NCBI GenBank assembly: GCA_025617375.2
Contig: JAMYGW020000014.1
Location: 1 to 64,000 of the forward strand
Source: Acarospora socialis
Lineage: Eukaryota > Ascomycota > Lecanoromycetes > Acarosporales > Acarosporaceae
Direction of reading: 5' to 3'
Length of the DNA stretch: 64,000 nt
The notes beneath the pieces are model-generated. The model was not told the origin of the DNA, did not search any database, and was given only the letters and a program-made list of their open reading frames with translations. The position numbers and the translations under genes were made by a program. Positions 60,614 to 64,000 of this stretch are shown in pieces. Within the stretch, counting starts at the first letter, position 1, and each line of letters opens with the position of its first letter.

Positions 60614-62572
60614 AAAGAAGAACAGAACCACAACCAAATCAGCTATCAAAATTCTGAATAGAGCAAATTCTTGCCCTCATTCACTTCTATAAACTCTCAA
60701 AACAGCTTATCTTCATCACTAATACTGGTGGTGAGAGATCTCAATTATCATTTTCTGAAAATTTTTCACATATCTTCAGTCAAAAACTTAAAACAACATT
60801 TCAGACATCAACATTGTCACAATCAATGCATTTTTGAAAAATCTGAATTGACAGTTTTCTTCATCTTGATCTCTTCTAAAATTCATACTATTACTGCTTT
60901 TTGATATTCTCATTGCTCACAAAGTTGTTGAACTGTTTAGTTGTACTTCTTAGTATCTAGATTTTTGAAGTTCACAAATTTTCACTTTATTTTCTTAGCT
61001 TGCTTGACAGAATTTCTGTGCACCAAGCATCATAAGATATCTCAACTAAGCTTCAATCACACCAAAACACCAAAAACACCAAAACAACCAAGAAAACACC
61101 AACTACACAGCAATTACACAGCAATTCCAGCCTATACACCCAGCCACACCAATTCACACATCATACAACATTCCTATATAGTCTTACCACTCAAATAAGC
61201 TATATTCTCAACAAAACCAGCTACTTTTCAGCTATTTCTGCCCAGAAACCAGTGTTTCATGCCCAAATTCCAGAAGTTTCAGGCCAAATTACACCAAACT
61301 GCTTGAAATCCAGCATTCGCATGCAGTTTTCGCAAAACTAGCTGCAAAATAGCCATTTCTCAACAGATTTCACTGAGATTTGAGCATTTCTTCTGTCAAT
61401 TGATTAGCATTTTGCATGCAGAAAGAAATCCATTCACTATAGAAGACATACTCTCACTAGATGCATCTCACAAAGACCTAGTTGTGAGTATAAGCAGATA
61501 GCTATTTTCTAGTTCTATCTTGCTGATAAAAGCTCAGACTAGCAAAGAATGTTGTCTGAGTAGTTTGAGATATAAATCATGAGAATTCAGCATGAAAATC
61601 TTGCCCTAAATGCATCTGCCCCAAGATCTAGTGATTGAGTGACTTATAGTATAGTCTTGCTAATAGTAGAGCTGGTATAAAGTCTATTGTAGAGTCTATC
61701 TACTCTAGATGAATTGAGATATTAAGCAACATCTGAATTAGACAATTGAATACAGTCTATTCTAGATGAAATAAGAATTCAAAGCTTCTATTATCTAGAA
61801 ACTCAGAAGAGTCTAGTTTTTATCTTCAAAAGCTAAATTATTACTGCTAGACATAGATCTTCTGGACCTGGATTTGAATAGAATTTTGGACTTGAATAGA
61901 ATGGACTTCAAAAACACCTCATATCATGGCTTTTGCACTGAATTCCAGCAATTTCATGCAAGATTTCAACATAGAAAACCCAAAAACACTCACAAAACAA
62001 CAAAAATCACCAAAAACAACACTTTCACAACTCTTTATGAGTTCACCAGACTTGTTGAGATCACAATTCACCATGAAACTCTCTCAGAAGACTATCCTAA
62101 AGTCTAAAAAGAGAAGAGCAATTGTCAGCTCAGTGTCAGAAACTATCTTCTCTGATAAGAAATCAAATTGCTATGAGATTCATGCAAATCTGCATGAAAC
62201 TGACCTCAAAGACAATCAAAGTAGTGATGAACTACTTCAACAAGTCAGAAAACACCTCAAACAAGCACTTCAGCAATTCACAAACCCTACATTTCAACAA
62301 GAACTAGAAACTAGCATTAGAGCACTGAATCAAGCAAGACAAAATGCAAATCTAGACTCACTCAAGCAGTCAGATGAAGCATTTTACCAAAAACTAGATG
62401 TTCAACAACAGCTAGACAGCTTCAAAGATGAAATCAACATCAAACTAGACAAAATTCTCCACACAATGTCTAAAACAAAGTCACAAACCACAGAAAAACC
62501 AGCATTTGTCTTTCAGACAAATAAAACAAATCTCATTAGCTTTGTACAGACAAACAAGACTATCTTTGAACA
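60614..62572 (+). mobile_element. Second copy of LINE copy A
   Basis: Identical to 7676-9634, including the truncated ORF1 frame (61926-62615) and the junction to the opposite-strand (TTTA)n tail. Confidence 0.8.
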
Positions 62573-62767
62573 TTTATTTATTTATTTATTCTTCATTCTA
62601 TGCATGCAGCTATAAAAGCTATGGCAGTTAATAGACATATAGTGAAAGATGTAGACACAAAACAAAACTCAAAATCTTGTACATGTGAATAATCAATCTG
62701 AATACTTTTTGATCACTTCTGTTCAGTCAACCTGATGCTGATTGTCAACCAATATCTTTCTTCTTTT

Positions 62768-64000
62768 CTAAATCTCATCTTCATCCTCAACTTCTTCTAA
62801 TAACCATTTTCTAGTAGCTACTTTGGTTTTCTTCAAAAACAGCAAAGTAGCTTTGATTCCTTCCTTGGTAGTAAACAGCACCTTTGCTGTATATGGCAAA
62901 TTGATGTTTCTGAGCTGATTTTTCAGCTCAGTTTGCTCCTTTTTGTTATATTGACAGGCTGTCAACAAATGCTCTGGGGTTTGATCTTTGTTGCATGCAC
63001 CATTGCATTTCTTGCTATTATAGTCTGGTAATCTATGCAGATATGCTTTGAAATAGTCATGATCTAGTTTCATTTGTGTAAAAGTAGCAAATGAAAGTCT
63101 GTCTGCACTTTTCAGATCTTCTTTGATGTGAAAACTAGGTGTTTGATCAAACTGAGCATAGTATCTTCCTTGGGTTGTCTTTTTCCAGTGAGTGGTCCAG
63201 TTTTCCAGTGCTTTGGCCTTGATTTTGTGTTTGATATAGCTAATAGATGTAAATCTATCAATATCTGGTGAAATTGACTGCTTTGCACCTGATTTTGCAG
63301 CTTCATCTGCTATTTCATTGCCTTTAATGTCCTCATGTCCAGGAACCCAATGAATATGAGGTGTAACTTCATAATCTATGAGTTTTTGAAGAGTTTCTTG
63401 ACATTTAATAGCTAGCTGCTGTCCAGATCCTTGGTTTGTAGTTTGAATTCTTTGTATAGCTGCTTGATTGTCTGAAAAGATCCATATGTCTTTGATTCTT
63501 TGATATTTCATGATTTCTTTGAGACTTAACTTCAAAGACTGTGAAATTCCAAACAATTCAGCATCATAGACTTCCATGGTGGTTCCTAGATTCCAAGATT
63601 GTTGATGTATAATATCTTTATACATGTAGCAAAGACCTGCACCTAGATTCTCATCTAGTTTTGACCCATCTGTGTACAAAACAGCATTTTTAAACTTGAT
63701 TTCCTTAGAGAAAAGTGTTTCTAGTCTCTTTAGATGTTCCAAAGTAGCTAGTTTTTTGTCAGATTTGCTGATTTGAATGTCTATGTTTGGTGAAACACTC
63801 CAAGGTGCACAGCATAACTCATTTTGAGTTGAAACCTCCAAATTTAGTGTTTCTGGTAGATATTTGCAAATGCTATATAGCACTTTAATCAACTGAGTTG
63901 GGTGTTTCTTCTTAATGAGAGAGTTTGGATGTTGATTCCAGTCAAGATAATGATTTTCATCAATATCACATCCAGTTCCAAGTCCTGGTGGGTAGGTGTA
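62768..64000 (-). CDS. LINE ORF2 C-terminal part, second copy, cut by window end
   Basis: Identical to 9830-11062: the region after RT, the RNase H domain (TDGS, 'HWVPGHED') and the C-terminal Cys/His motif. The frame continues beyond the window edge; an internal Met at 63892 is not a start. The 3' UTR and TAAA tail are at 62573-62767. Confidence 0.85.
   Translation of the reverse strand, partial: YTYPPGLGTGCDIDENHYLDWNQHPNSLIKKKHPTQLIKVLYSICKYLPETLNLEVSTQNELCCAPWSVSPNIDIQISKSDKKLATLEHLKRLETLFSKEIKFKNAVLYTDGSKLDENLGAGLCYMYKDIIHQQSWNLGTTMEVYDAELFGISQSLKLSLKEIMKYQRIKDIWIFSDNQAAIQRIQTTNQGSGQQLAIKCQETLQKLIDYEVTPHIHWVPGHEDIKGNEIADEAAKSGAKQSISPDIDRFTSISYIKHKIKAKALENWTTHWKKTTQGRYYAQFDQTPSFHIKEDLKSADRLSFATFTQMKLDHDYFKAYLHRLPDYNSKKCNGACNKDQTPEHLLTACQYNKKEQTELKNQLRNINLPYTAKVLFTTKEGIKATLLFLKKTKVATRKWLLEEVEDEDEI

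Larger units (their letters stand above)
52939..64000 (+). repeat. Direct repeat of 1-11062 (offset 52,938)
   Basis: Every stretch I compared between this segment and 1-11062 is identical, and every open frame longer than 60 codons recurs with the same translation at a constant offset of 52,938. It is cut by the window end, so its true length is unknown. Contents: AT-rich 52939-55863; gypsy relic 55864-60147; LTR 60148-60508; LINE A 60614-62572; LINE C 3' end 62573-64000. Confidence 0.9.

Noticed and set aside
1-64000. CRISPR arrays, tRNA/rRNA genes, bacterial operons or an organellar genome
   Set aside because: No regularly spaced repeats, no cloverleaf or rRNA-like sequence, no operons; the content is nuclear-type retrotransposons with LTRs, a chromodomain and non-LTR elements.

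Overview
This window contains no recognisable host gene, rRNA or tRNA. It is a transposon graveyard in very AT-rich DNA. Two retrotransposon types dominate: chromodomain-bearing Ty3/gypsy (chromovirus) LTR elements in both orientations, and a non-LTR (LINE) element of the Tad1-like type (ORF1 with CCHC zinc knuckles; ORF2 with AP-like endonuclease, reverse transcriptase and RNase H). This combination, together with C-to-T/G-to-A hypermutated repeats, suggests an AT-rich isochore of a filamentous fungal nuclear genome, most likely an ascomycete with a RIP-like process. The species cannot be named from this sequence.

Layout. 1-2925: AT-rich, empty. 2926-7209: minus-strand gypsy relic (3' LTR, integrase, RNase H/RT, protease). 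7210-7640: plus-strand LTR and element start. 7676-9634: 5' part of a plus-strand LINE (copy A). 9635 to about 16650: nearly full-length minus-strand LINE (copy C), the only well-preserved element. 16660-23932: mosaic of four gypsy fragments. 23933-27793: almost C/G-free DNA. 27794-33959: structurally complete gypsy element with two LTRs, polypurine tract and a 5-bp target duplication. 33960-41709: AT-rich DNA with two solo LTRs and a truncated element. 41710 to about 45610: gypsy element with an internal gag deletion. About 45625-50648: deleted LINE copy B plus a 5'-truncated LINE copy D. 50649-52938: AT-rich. 52939-64000: apparently exact direct repeat of 1-11062, so the window has a 52,938-bp period.

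Main observations. (1) The hypermutated gypsy DNA is practically devoid of CpG, CpC and GpG, while CpA/TpG and CpT/ApG remain common. Tryptophan codons therefore decay mostly to TGA. This differs from the classical CpA-to-TpA RIP pattern. (2) LINE copy C keeps all visible catalytic motifs and an ATGA overlap between ORF1 and ORF2. It carries five in-frame TGA codons, at least three of them where Trp is expected, and no other internal stop in the stretches I checked. (3) LINE copies A and B share a sharply bounded 1.76-kb tract differing at only four bases inside clearly more divergent flanks, which suggests gene conversion. (4) The 11-kb perfect repeat is either a very recent tandem duplication, a circular or overlapping assembly structure, or an assembly artefact.
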